A stretch of 64,000 bases of DNA, taken from the NCBI GenBank assembly GCA_024399035.1, contig JAKSID010000004.1:33482-97481 (forward strand), written 5' to 3'. Below, in pieces: positions 16,801-23,849 of this stretch (positions are counted from its first letter, which is position 1; the number at the start of each line of letters is the position of its first letter). This DNA comes from Fibrobacter sp. GTDB lineage: Bacteria; Fibrobacterota; Fibrobacteria; Fibrobacterales; Fibrobacteraceae. Made by a program: the position numbers and the translations under genes. The notes under the pieces were generated by a model that saw only the letters and a program-made list of their open reading frames with translations, had not been told where the DNA came from and did no database searches.

Positions 16801-17247
16801 TTCCTTGATGGAACGTTCTTCGCGGCCGAAGATATTCTTGACGGTTTGCTGGGTCAGGGTAGAACCGCCCTGACGCATGTGGCCCGCCTTGATGTTCGAG
16901 GCCATGGCGCGGGTAAAGCCGTATGCGCTAAAGCCATTGTGGTGCCAGTAGCCGGCGTCTTCGGCTGCGATCAAGGCGTTCACAATGTTCTTGGGGATGT
17001 CGCCGTACGGAACGTACACGCGATGGTTTGCGTCAAAGAATGCGCCGAGGAGTTCCTCGCCGTCGTTGTAGTACACTCGGGTTTCGCCAGAGAGTACCTG
17101 CAGGATGTTCTTGCGGTTGAACTGGTTGTCGGGATCCTTCTCGGGAAGGACCTTGAAGACCAGGATATAGACCGGGATGCAGCAAATGATGCCCACGAGG
17201 GCGAATGCTGCCACGATTTTAAAGAGTTTTTTTAGAAGACGCATCAT
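13837..17247 (-). CDS. Class A penicillin-binding protein (glycosyltransferase/transpeptidase)
   Basis: 1136 residues. N-terminal membrane anchor (residues 9-30). GT51 glycosyltransferase domain with catalytic Glu96 in AAEDAGYWHHNG and QGGSTLTQQ at 126-134. Transpeptidase domain with SSWK (Ser488 nucleophile, Lys491), SEN (545-547) and KTGT (863-866). It polymerises and crosslinks peptidoglycan at the outer face of the inner membrane. Two oddities: about 320 residues separate SEN from KTGT, including a Lys/Glu-rich helical insert near 565-700; and the last 150 residues are an Ala/Pro/Gln-rich tail. First gene of a leftward operon with the secreted helical protein and the TauE exporter. Confidence 0.93.
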   Translation of the reverse strand: MMRLLKKLFKIVAAFALVGIICCIPVYILVFKVLPEKDPDNQFNRKNILQVLSGETRVYYNDGEELLGAFFDANHRVYVPYGDIPKNIVNALIAAEDAGYWHHNGFSAYGFTRAMASNIKAGHMRQGGSTLTQQTVKNIFGREERSIKEKGKELINALRMEKHFSKEDILEFYLNQFHVSGTGKGVAIAAQYFFNKELKDLTLAECAFIAGSVKGPFNYDPFIQRSTERRERAIVRGQERLRYVLGRMVEEEYISKEEMDEALAEPLAFNHGNFRFTVSTILERIEEKLDNDFFKEEFEKEGIEDWRKAQLSITTTLDAKSQNAAKRALQTNISNLQMQLGGFVLPKSQFPSKAQSARKGDYLYGSVDSVYVDSLGRLKALTLSFGQLKGMVSEEAVKEFAKKASSDPKKPIDVSKLLGSQLKKGAILLVSVTSETLVNGFAPCQIETEPVLQGGLFAIQNGNVLATQGGFHNTGFDRSFKALRQLGSSWKPLLYALALQHHWNYLDPLENDYNVFQYVNQFYFPRPDHKNKGEVVSIAWATTRSENIASIWLLEHLLDKLSPDEFAEVAAQNGYAREAEEEYKAYFVRLRDKFGLTMKEEIKKEIEFTKAKESLVDMMKNEGRDNAARALTNLRYGTYNDVALKQAKKDANIIKFINHNYKNYEQILRARDAMNLDPDMANSLPPMETLKVYGDLTIADLKRLSTMIEPVDDQADYLDADHIRFWPDFKRSLSMAEYARFAKEIGIHQKLQKVFSMPLGVNEITLAEISTAYQTLLTGKVFKCKDGDWTDPCFIKEIRNRDGKVIFKNKVESKTVLDDTVTTQMGVMLHSVFVNGTARSQYSSMTISSPDKGTTLRYPTLGKTGTTNDYRNVAFLGALPTYVSEKNGLGLDSVVAIGSYVGFDDNKPLKSGRTRIAGASGGLPQWAAFAKEEIEILGTPNKLDFLDISMIAAGEVPLNFANERGQLTVDPMTGLAIAGAGAQGRPLPWLDVPGFTPPQVQERAAESAAESGIMISLPMPSGAVAEPAPEAAAQAAAQPTDANGAAIAQPAETSAPVAGATAQPASDAAVAQPATDAAATVPAAAPATEVPQPATAQPAAAPATETVKSMPKDDDWDLPAEFNSKSAFVPIEADME

Positions 17248-17387
17248 ACTAATTTAAATGTAGAATTTTTGGATTTTTGGGGCTCGCTATGTAAAAAAAA
17301 TGGGGGTTTTGGGGCATTTTTCGGGAATTATGGGCCGCTCCCCTTGAAAAATGGCTGTATTTTTTCTAAAATCTGTGTCCCCAAGAT

Positions 17388-17476
17388 GGGAAGATGGCCG
17401 AGCTGGCCGAAGGCGCGTCCCTGCTAAGGACGTATAGGACTTAATCCTATCGCGAGTTCGAATCTCGCTCTTCCCG
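17388..17476 (+). tRNA. tRNA-Ser (anticodon GCT)
   Basis: Acceptor stem GGGAAGA (17388-17394) pairs with TCTTCCC (17469-17475), discriminator G at 17476. Anticodon stem GTCC/GGAC encloses GCT at 17423-17425. The long variable arm (TAGGACTTAATCCTA) and the T-loop GTTCGAATC confirm a serine tRNA. CCA is not encoded. A terminator follows directly. Confidence 0.96.
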
Positions 17477-17484
17477 CTGAAAAG

Positions 17485-17515
17485 CACCCGAGTCGAAAGG
17501 CTCGGGTGTTTTTTT
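17485..17515 (+). terminator. Terminator of tRNA-Ser
   Basis: CACCCGAG (17485-17492), loop TCGAAAGG, CTCGGGTG (17501-17508), then seven Ts. Confidence 0.9.
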
Positions 17516-17547
17516 GCTCTGCGCTGCGTCGCCCTACGTTTTTTTCT

Positions 17548-17580
17548 GTCATTGCGAGGCGAAGCCGAAGCAATCGAAGC
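17548..17580 (+). repeat. GTCAT-family hairpin repeat (ATTGC/GCAAT stem)
   Basis: GTCATTGCGAGG...GAAGCAATCGAAGC in the non-coding gap after tRNA-Ser. It has the same boundaries as the copies at 10768, 22964 and 33883. Confidence 0.85.
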
Positions 17581-17584
17581 GTTT

Positions 17585-17826
17585 TTACGGGAACCAGATC
17601 CCTTTTTTGCCCATTTTTCCCGTAATTTTACGAACAAAGTATTGAATTTTTGGAAAAAATCCTAAAAATTACCCGGTTCCAACCCAATTTTTACCCTGGA
17701 TCACGGCCGGATTGCCCATTTTCCCTAGTCTTTTTTGGCAAATCGTGGTTTTTGGACCTATTTTGTTACAAACAAAGTAATGATTTACGGGAACAACCCC
17801 CCTTTTTTAGACCATTTTTCCCGTAA
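17585..17826. repeat. Two long-spaced inverted repeats, TTACGGGAA...TTCCCGTAA
   Basis: Arms lie at 17585-17593/17617-17625 and 17785-17793/17818-17826, 200 bp apart; a third copy is at 26465-26505. The loops are AT-rich and unlike each other except for a T run before the right arm. Copies of an ACAAAGTA-type sequence follow the first and precede the second. This fills most of the gene-free gap 17477-17971; I see no convincing gene in it. Confidence 0.75.
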
Positions 17827-17912
17827 AAAGGGCTGTTTTCCCGAAATTATCCCCCGGTACGGCCTTAATGTCCGCTTTTTTGCTCAAAAATCCACTTGTT
17901 ACAAAGATTTTC

Positions 17913-17943
17913 TTGACTTTTAGCTTTAGATTTGCGATATTAT
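17913..17943 (+). promoter_or_regulatory. Putative promoter of the YtxH-like gene
   Basis: TTGACT at 17913-17918, 17 bp, GATATTAT at 17936-17943. The AAGGAG ribosome site and ATG at 17972 follow. Confidence 0.55.
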
Positions 17944-17971
17944 GGGTGGGATTAATCATAAGGAGTTCCTC

Positions 17972-18292
17972 ATGAAGGCTTTAAATTTTATCGCAGGTGT
18001 TGCTCTGGGTGCAGCCGCTGCCATTATCGCTACTAAGAAGTTCAAGGTTGGTTGCTGCTGCGAAACTGCAGACGCCGATGCCGCCAAGGAATCCGATGAC
18101 GCTGCCGACAGCCTCCGCGACTCCGTGGAAAGTCTCCGTCAGGAACTGAACTCTCGCATCGAGTCTGAACAGACCTATGCTGCCCAGTGCGACGAACTCA
18201 AGAAAGAAATGGCCAAGAAGGATGCCGAAATCGACAACCTGAAGAACGTTTGCGACAAGCAGGCCGGCCAGATCAGCAAGCTTGAAAAGTAA
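17972..18292 (+). CDS. Small membrane-anchored coiled-coil protein (YtxH-like)
   Basis: 106 residues. An N-terminal hydrophobic segment (residues 4-20, Gly/Ala-rich) is followed by a Cys triplet (GCCCE) and then a charged coiled coil from about residue 45 to the end. This resembles YtxH-type stress proteins only in architecture; Cys28-30 is unusual for that family. The ATG at 17972 is chosen for its AAGGAG site 6 bp upstream. It is a single gene between its own promoter and terminator (18329). Confidence 0.75.
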   Translation: MKALNFIAGVALGAAAAIIATKKFKVGCCCETADADAAKESDDAADSLRDSVESLRQELNSRIESEQTYAAQCDELKKEMAKKDAEIDNLKNVCDKQAGQISKLEK

Positions 18293-18328
18293 TAAATAGC
18301 CCTTTTTGGACTATATGCCCAGCAAATT

Positions 18329-18350
18329 GCCCCCGTTTGGGGGCTTTTTT
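18329..18350 (+). terminator. Terminator of the YtxH-like gene
   Basis: GCCCCC (18329-18334), loop GTTT, GGGGGC (18339-18344), then six Ts. It abuts the start of lptC. Confidence 0.85.
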
Positions 18351-18367
18351 ATTTGTACATTGTAGTT

Positions 18368-19048
18368 GTGGCACGAATTTTGCAAGAACATTTTTTTCGA
18401 GCAAACCTGTTGGTGGTTCTAGCGGCTTTTGCGCTGCTGGTGTTTTCGGGCTGCGAAGAGATTGAAGAGGAAAAGCCCTGGATCCAGGTGGAACGTCCGG
18501 ACATGCTCTTTACGGACACCACCCTCATCGACAGTTACGACAAGGGTGTGCAGGCCTGGAAGCTGAAGACTGCTTATCTTGAACGCTGGGGCAAAAAGGA
18601 CTTGGTTTTTGTCCGTCCGGTTTTTGTGGACATTTATGATTCTGTGGGAGATCGCGTTGCGTTCCTTCGAGCTGACTCCGGCCGACTGGACATGAGTTTC
18701 TCCTACGTTTACGCCTACGGTCACGTTTACGCCCTTACGCCTAAAGGCGCCTCGGTTCGTTCCGACTCCTTGCTGTGGAACAAGAGGGACAACCTGGTGC
18801 GCACCGAAAGCTACGTCCGCGTTGTCAGCGAAGATGGCGACGTGCTGCAGGGCAAGGGCTTTGTCAGCGACGCCCACATGGACAACTGGCGCATTCTTTC
18901 TAACGTCACCGGTATTTTCCAGGATGCGGCAAAGCGCCTGAAGGACGAGGATAAGAAAGAAGCGGACGCCATCGAGACCCGCGATAACAGCAATCAATCG
19001 GGTAATTCTCAGCCGGGCGCGCCTCATCCTCGCGCAGGAGGGCGCTAG
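18368..19048 (+). CDS. lptC: LptC-like lipopolysaccharide transport protein
   Basis: About 226 residues. An N-terminal hydrophobic segment ends in FSGC, a good lipobox, so it may be a lipoprotein rather than a bitopic protein like E. coli LptC. Residues 45-170 form a beta-strand-rich LptC/OstA-like domain (repeated D-S-V and Y-V-A-Y-G-H-V type strands); the last 50 are charged and disordered. The role is to pass LPS from the inner-membrane LptB2FG complex to the LptA bridge. The family call rests on fold pattern and position before lptA and lptB. The start is unclear: GTG 18368 is used, TTG 18353 is possible. The next gene begins at or soon after its stop. Confidence 0.75.
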   Translation: MARILQEHFFRANLLVVLAAFALLVFSGCEEIEEEKPWIQVERPDMLFTDTTLIDSYDKGVQAWKLKTAYLERWGKKDLVFVRPVFVDIYDSVGDRVAFLRADSGRLDMSFSYVYAYGHVYALTPKGASVRSDSLLWNKRDNLVRTESYVRVVSEDGDVLQGKGFVSDAHMDNWRILSNVTGIFQDAAKRLKDEDKKEADAIETRDNSNQSGNSQPGAPHPRAGGR

Positions 19049-19096
19049 TTGCTGTGCCGCAGTCTTACATACAACGGCTCTGCGCACGAGTTCCCA

Positions 19097-20503
19097 ATGG
19101 TGCGCAAGTTCCGTGCCATATTCCTGTTGGCTTTGATGGTGCTTGCGCTGCTGTTCCCGGCAGAGGCGTTGGCACAGACGTCCCCGCTGATTATGAAGCA
19201 TGCGGATAGCTTGGCGGTGGCCCGCAAGCGTGGAACCTTGGTTCTCCACGGGCGCGTTCATTTTGTCCACGACAGCGTGCAGTTCAAGACCCAGCGAGCC
19301 ATCTGGAACAAGGATGGCGAGGTGGTCCAGTGCGAGGGCGGTTTCAAGTTCATGCATCCGTCGGGATTCATGGATGCCGACCGCGGCGTGTACCAGAAGA
19401 AGCGTAACATTGCAACGGCTACGGGCAATGTGCATGCGGGCGACTCGGCCCATACCTACTACATCACCGGCGAACACCTGCAGTACGACCGCGAACTCGA
19501 AATTCTGAACATCACCGAAAAGCCTGTGCTGTACCAGTTCGAAAAGAAGAAGGACGGCACGGAGGATTCTGTGGTGATATCTTCTAGAAACATGGTCTAT
19601 GACAAGGGCAAGTCCCTGGCTACGGCCCACGGCAACGTGAAGATTGCGCAGAAAGAAGTGACCATTTACGCAGATATGATGACCTACAATCGTGATAAGG
19701 ATTTTGCGGAGGCCTTCAACCACGTGAAGATGGTGCAGGAGGATATGGTGGTCACCTGCGATACAGGCTATTTCGATCGCAAGAACAACTGGATTTCTAT
19801 GAAGGGCAATCCCACCTGTGATTTGAAGGGCTACCACCTGACGGGCGACTCCATTTTCCTGGTGCTGGATTCTACGGGTAATTCCTTGAAGTCGGCTTTG
19901 GTGATTCGCAATGCTCACGGCGTGCAGCAGGAAGACCCCAAGGGCCGCAATCCAGGTCGCGTGACTGAAGCCTTTGGCGACACCTTGTTTGCCCAGTTCG
20001 AGAACAACAAGATTGAACACTTGTACGTGAACTTGAATGCCCGTGGTTTCTTTTACGAGACGGACCTGGAGAACTACAGGAACCTGATGGACGGTAACCG
20101 CCTGGATATGTTCTTTAGGAAGGGCAAGATGGACCACGCCGTGGTGGCGGGCAAGGCCCAGAGCACCTATTTCTACGTAAAGAACGACCGCTCCGTTTCG
20201 GGCAAGAACGAGGCCACCGGCGATACGATCCACATTACGTTCGACCCCAAGAAAAATGCGGTCAAGTCCTTGCGTTTGTTGGGGAACCCCACCAAGGCAA
20301 GTGGCCGCTACGTGGACATGGAAAAGGAAAATCGCAACAAGGCCGCTGCCCAAAAGGATTCTTTGGAAAATAAAGCTTTAAAAAAAGAAGCTTTGACAAA
20401 ATCCGAAGAAAAAAAAGATATAATACAAGAGACCGATCCGGTTATCAGAAAAGGTCGCAGACGTAATAGAAAAGTCGACGGATCCGTGGAGGCAAAGAAG
20501 TGA
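19097..20503 (+). CDS. lptA: OstA/LptA-domain periplasmic LPS transport protein
   Basis: About 468 residues with a signal peptide (residues 1-26, cleavage after ALA-Q). Beta-strand repeats of the OstA type follow (patterns such as [12 protein letters not shown] and [13 protein letters not shown]), covering residues 30-390; the C-terminal 80 are Lys/Glu-rich. It is far longer than E. coli LptA (185 aa), with several OstA repeats in tandem. Predicted to bridge LPS across the periplasm. The start at 19097 is chosen for the signal peptide; the frame also opens at TTG 19049, right after the lptC stop. A promoter-like site for lptB lies within its 3' end (20393-20424). Confidence 0.85.
   Translation: MVRKFRAIFLLALMVLALLFPAEALAQTSPLIMKHADSLAVARKRGTLVLHGRVHFVHDSVQFKTQRAIWNKDGEVVQCEGGFKFMHPSGFMDADRGVYQKKRNIATATGNVHAGDSAHTYYITGEHLQYDRELEILNITEKPVLYQFEKKKDGTEDSVVISSRNMVYDKGKSLATAHGNVKIAQKEVTIYADMMTYNRDKDFAEAFNHVKMVQEDMVVTCDTGYFDRKNNWISMKGNPTCDLKGYHLTGDSIFLVLDSTGNSLKSALVIRNAHGVQQEDPKGRNPGRVTEAFGDTLFAQFENNKIEHLYVNLNARGFFYETDLENYRNLMDGNRLDMFFRKGKMDHAVVAGKAQSTYFYVKNDRSVSGKNEATGDTIHITFDPKKNAVKSLRLLGNPTKASGRYVDMEKENRNKAAAQKDSLENKALKKEALTKSEEKKDIIQETDPVIRKGRRRNRKVDGSVEAKK
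20393..20424 (+). promoter_or_regulatory. Putative internal promoter for lptB-rpoN
   Basis: TTGACA (20393-20398), 18 bp, GATATAAT (20417-20424), inside the lptA coding region about 75 bp before the lptB GTG. Confidence 0.45.
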
Positions 20504-21237
20504 AAAACCTAGTTAGCACGATTCGCACCGAAAAACTTCGTAAGGTGTACGGCGGTCGCCAGGTGGTGAGCGACGTTTCTATCCGTGTTTCCCAGGGCGA
20601 AATTGTTGGCTTGCTTGGGCCCAACGGTGCCGGCAAGACTACGTCTTTCTATATGATCGTGGGCATGGTTCGTCCGGAATCTGGCCACATTTTCTTGGAC
20701 GACATTGAGATGACCGACAAGCCTATGTACAAGCGCGCACGCCTTGGGGTAGGCTACCTCCCTCAGGAAGCTTCGATCTTCCGCAAGCTCAGTGTTGAAG
20801 ACAACATTATGGCAATCCTTGAAACCCAGGACCTTAAGCGCCGTGAACGCAAGCTCCGTCTGGAACAGCTCCTGGAAGAATTCAAGATTACCCACATTCG
20901 AAAGACCAAGTCCATGAGTTGCTCCGGTGGTGAACGTCGCCGTTTGGAGATTGCCCGTGCCTTGGCTAGCGACCCCAGCTTCCTTTTGCTGGATGAACCT
21001 TTTGCAGGTATCGACCCCATTGCGGTGGCCGATATCCAGTCCATTATCTCTGGCCTTAAGGACAGGGGCATGGGTGTACTTATTACCGACCATAACGTGC
21101 GTGAAACCTTGTCCATTACGGACCGTGCCTACATTATGTACAAGAGCCAGGTGTTGACCGAAGGCTCTTCGGAGTACTTGGCAAACGATCCTGAGGCAAG
21201 GCGCATTTACTTGGGCGATAGCTTTAGACTTGACTAG
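20500..21237 (+). CDS. lptB: LPS export ABC transporter ATPase LptB
   Basis: 245 residues. Walker [10 protein letters not shown] (40-48), Q-loop near LPQEAS, signature CSGGERRR, Walker B FLLLDEP and the switch His in TDHNV are all intact. It powers LPS extraction from the inner membrane with LptFG, which are not in the window. GTG start at 20500 overlaps the lptA stop (GTGA), with GGAGG upstream, indicating translational coupling. rpoN follows within 9 bp, as in proteobacteria. Confidence 0.96.
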   Translation: MKNLVSTIRTEKLRKVYGGRQVVSDVSIRVSQGEIVGLLGPNGAGKTTSFYMIVGMVRPESGHIFLDDIEMTDKPMYKRARLGVGYLPQEASIFRKLSVEDNIMAILETQDLKRRERKLRLEQLLEEFKITHIRKTKSMSCSGGERRRLEIARALASDPSFLLLDEPFAGIDPIAVADIQSIISGLKDRGMGVLITDHNVRETLSITDRAYIMYKSQVLTEGSSEYLANDPEARRIYLGDSFRLD

Positions 21238-21245
21238 GTGTATTG

Positions 21246-22952
21246 ATGGCGATGGAATTAGGAATCAACTTAGGCAATAGCCAACGATTGGAACAGACGC
21301 TGTCTCCGCAGCTTCTGCAGTCTATCAATATTCTCCAGAAGACTTCCCTGGAAATCGAGACTGCCATTAAGGAAGAAGTGGAAAGCAATCCGCTTCTGGA
21401 ACTTGATGACAACGTTCCCGAGGAGGAACGCGAAGTTCGCGATGATGAACTTCCGGAATCCGGTTCTGAACTTGTGAACGACGCAGGCTCTGATTACGAC
21501 CCTGACAACAGTTTTGACAACGGCTCTTTGGATGACAGCGCCATGTTAGATCGTGGACTGCTGGACAATCCTAACGAAGGCGACCTGAATTACGAACGTT
21601 ACTTGAGTGACGGAACTTCCGACGAAGACGCTCCCTTTAAGGATTTGAACGTGGCTTCCAAGGATGCGGACGAGGAATGGGATCGCCCCATCAAGGATAA
21701 CGGCAAGAGCTTGCAGGAACAGCTCCGTGACCAGCTGATGCTGTGGTCCGGTACCCGCGAATTGCTGGAGCAGTTGCGTGAGTGCGGCTGCACCGAAAAG
21801 CGTTTTCGTTCCCTGGTGGAGTATCTGATTGACTCTGTCAGCGAACAAGGTTTCTTGCAGGACTCCGCGACACAGGCTGCGGAATTACAGAACGACTCCG
21901 GCCTGATTCCTGTGGCCACCGCCGAGAAGTCCTCCGACGAGTACATCAACGAAATCGAGGCCATGCTCCGCGGCGAGATTCCGCTGGAAGAAACAAGCGT
22001 CCCTGTGCGGGAGGCCGTACACGTGTTGCAAGGTTTCAATCCCCGCGGTATTGGCGCCCGCAATCAGCGTGAATGTTTCTTGATTCAGGCTTACGCACTC
22101 CCCAAGTTCCCGGAGCTTGGCATCAAGATTCTGGAGAACTGCTACGAGGATTTGCTCTCGCTGCGTTATGCAAAAATCGGCAAGGCTCTTGGCGCCTCTA
22201 CAGAAGAAGTGCAGAAGGCTGTGGCAAGTTTCGCCAAGCTGAACCCCCATCCGGGTTTCCAGCTTTCCAACGCCCGCGTCCAGACCATTTCCGCCGATAT
22301 GAAGATTGTGGAAAAGCGCGGCAAGTTCGAAGTGGAAGTGACCCGCTCCACCACCCAGAAACGCCTGCGCATCAATCAGACCTACAAGTCGATTATCGAC
22401 GACAAGAGCTCCCCGAAGGAAGCCCGCGACTTTGTGAAGAACCACTTGAACAAGGCCGTGGAATTCATGAAGGCTCTGGACAATCGCTACTCCACCATGG
22501 AGCTGGTGATGCGTGCTATTCTCAAGCGCCAGAAAGAGTTCTTCTCTCAGGGCCCCGCGTTCCTCAAGCCCATGATTCTGCAGGATATCGCTGACGATGT
22601 CAATCGCGATGTAAGTACCGTGAACCGCGTTACCAACGGCAAGTTCGTGGATACGCCTTTCGGTGTGTATGAGCTTAAACGCTTCTTTACCTCGGGCATT
22701 AAACAGAAACCTGATGCAGGTTCCGCCGAATCGGGCTCCAGTGCCGACGAAGAAATCCTTGGCTCCGCCCAGGTGCTTGACGCCATGAAGAAGATGATCG
22801 ACGAAGAGAACAAGAAGAAGCCTCTCTCCGATCAGGCTATTTCTGACAAGTTAGCGGAAATGGGAATGAAGGTTGCCCGCCGTACCGTTGCAAAGTACCG
22901 CGAGAACTCCCTGAAGATCCTCCCCGCCAGCCAGCGTAAGCAAATTAAATAA
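21246..22952 (+). CDS. rpoN: RNA polymerase sigma-54 factor RpoN
   Basis: 568 residues. The N-terminal region I (QRLEQTLSPQLLQSINILQ), an acidic region II (about residues 55-140), the core-binding domain, and the C-terminal RpoN box ARRTVAKYRE are all present. It directs RNA polymerase to -24/-12 promoters and needs AAA+ activators, none of which is in this window. The ATG at 21246 is preferred to TTG 21243. Region II is long and strongly acidic. Last gene of the lptCAB-rpoN unit before a 545-bp repeat-filled gap. Confidence 0.96.
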   Translation: MAMELGINLGNSQRLEQTLSPQLLQSINILQKTSLEIETAIKEEVESNPLLELDDNVPEEEREVRDDELPESGSELVNDAGSDYDPDNSFDNGSLDDSAMLDRGLLDNPNEGDLNYERYLSDGTSDEDAPFKDLNVASKDADEEWDRPIKDNGKSLQEQLRDQLMLWSGTRELLEQLRECGCTEKRFRSLVEYLIDSVSEQGFLQDSATQAAELQNDSGLIPVATAEKSSDEYINEIEAMLRGEIPLEETSVPVREAVHVLQGFNPRGIGARNQRECFLIQAYALPKFPELGIKILENCYEDLLSLRYAKIGKALGASTEEVQKAVASFAKLNPHPGFQLSNARVQTISADMKIVEKRGKFEVEVTRSTTQKRLRINQTYKSIIDDKSSPKEARDFVKNHLNKAVEFMKALDNRYSTMELVMRAILKRQKEFFSQGPAFLKPMILQDIADDVNRDVSTVNRVTNGKFVDTPFGVYELKRFFTSGIKQKPDAGSAESGSSADEEILGSAQVLDAMKKMIDEENKKKPLSDQAISDKLAEMGMKVARRTVAKYRENSLKILPASQRKQIK

Positions 22953-22963
22953 AGTTTCTTTCT

Positions 22964-22998
22964 GTCATTGCGAGCCCGTAGGGCGTGGCAATCGAAGC
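22964..22998 (+). repeat. GTCAT-family hairpin repeat (ATTGC/GCAAT stem)
   Basis: GTCATTGCGAGC, inner CCGTAGGG, then GGCAATCGAAGC. Identical in its 35-bp core to the element at 63898-63932. Confidence 0.9.
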
Positions 22999-23020
22999 TC
23001 TGTTTACCTCAGCGTTTATG

Positions 23021-23134
23021 AGATGCAAAGGGGTTACCACCCCTTGGCGAAATCGCCAAGTACTAGGCTCAGTTATGCGCAAATAAATTTGCACGCAACA
23101 TTCGCCCTACGTACTTGTGGAATCCCCACTCACA
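23021..23134 (+). repeat. Mosaic palindromic repeat block after rpoN
   Basis: The 20 bp at 23021-23040 (AGATGCAAAGGGGTTACCAC) recur exactly at 63759-63778. Next come a perfect palindrome CTTGGCGA-AA-TCGCCAAG (23043-23060) and a further TGCGCAAAT/TTTGCACGCA hairpin. No open reading frame of note. This looks like assembled interspersed-repeat modules in the rpoN-hpf gap. Confidence 0.6.
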
Positions 23135-23158
23135 AAAGTCCGCTAACACGGACTTTTT
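23135..23158 (+). terminator. Terminator in the rpoN-hpf gap
   Basis: AAAGTCCG (23135-23142), loop CTAACA, CGGACTTT (23149-23156), with the U tract continuing to 23158. Confidence 0.75.
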
Positions 23159-23159
23159 C

Positions 23160-23345
23160 TCGTGTTTGAGGGCAGGTAAACCCGCTCCTCAAGGGGCCCC
23201 TGCCCCTAGTTTGCAAAAGCAATACTAACCTGTGGTAATGTTCTGACCTGCTTGCGGGTGGCCAGGGATGGGGAGGGTGCAGGGAGGGGCCCGGGCGGCC
23301 TTCGCAACTTTGAGCTGGGGCCCCTCCCGCATAAAAAACGTTTTT
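23160..23345. other. GC-rich gene-free segment with a long inverted repeat
   Basis: The segment stands out in G/C content from its AT-rich right flank. A perfect 11-bp inverted repeat, GGGAGGGGCCC (23282-23292) and GGGCCCCTCCC (23328-23338), encloses 35 bp. No known RNA family signature (RNase P, SRP, 6S, tmRNA) was recognised on either strand. It could be a structured RNA or degenerate repeat material. Confidence 0.35.
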
Positions 23346-23497
23346 TAATTTTTTGAAAATTTTTGTTCCAAGTTGGAATATGGTTTTTGCCAAAAAAATC
23401 GCCGGCCCTGTTTTTTCCTAAAAAAAAGATGTATATACTCTAAACGTGAGGCAGTCAGCCTCGCAGACATTCACTTTTTTCTACGGAGGATTTTATT

Positions 23498-23815
23498 ATG
23501 GATATTCAGTTTTCTGCTCGTCATTTTAACGCATCTGCTGGTCTTCAGGATCGCATCCAGGAAGAAATGGACAAACTCGCCAAGTTCTATCCGAATATCA
23601 CCAGCGCCTCCGTCGTCCTTGACCATGAAGTCGAAAATCGCCGTCATTGCGAAATTACCGTGAACATCGTTGGCTCCCAGGTTGTGGCTTCCGCCGACGA
23701 AGAAAACATGGGCAAGGCTGTTGATGTGACCCTCGAACGCATCAAGACCCAGCTGAAGAAGGCTAACGATAAGCAGAATGACCATCGCGCACAGCCCGTA
23801 TCCGATGTCGTTTAG
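23498..23815 (+). CDS. hpf: Ribosome hibernation promoting factor (HPF/RaiA)
   Basis: 105 residues covering the short HPF fold (beta-alpha-beta-beta-beta-alpha): N-terminal DIQFSARHFNAS and central DHEVENRRHCEITV. It binds the 30S decoding site and dimerises or inactivates ribosomes in slow growth. There is no C-terminal extension of the long-HPF type. GGAGG lies 8 bp ahead of the ATG. Its place after rpoN is conserved across many Gram-negative bacteria. Confidence 0.93.
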   Translation: MDIQFSARHFNASAGLQDRIQEEMDKLAKFYPNITSASVVLDHEVENRRHCEITVNIVGSQVVASADEENMGKAVDVTLERIKTQLKKANDKQNDHRAQPVSDVV

Positions 23816-23849
23816 TCCAGTCGCTCCAAAAATTGTATAATTTTGGAAT

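Noticed and set aside
17735..17923. A short plus-strand frame in the gap after tRNA-Ser
   Set aside because: It runs through the inverted repeats and has no ribosome site; codons follow the repeat, not a protein.
18419..20353. A 644-codon minus-strand frame across lptC and lptA
   Set aside because: It is antisense to recognisable Lpt genes and has His/Val-rich composition typical of shadow frames.
23160..23345. RNase P, SRP or 6S RNA in the GC-rich gap
   Set aside because: None of their conserved core sequences was found on either strand.
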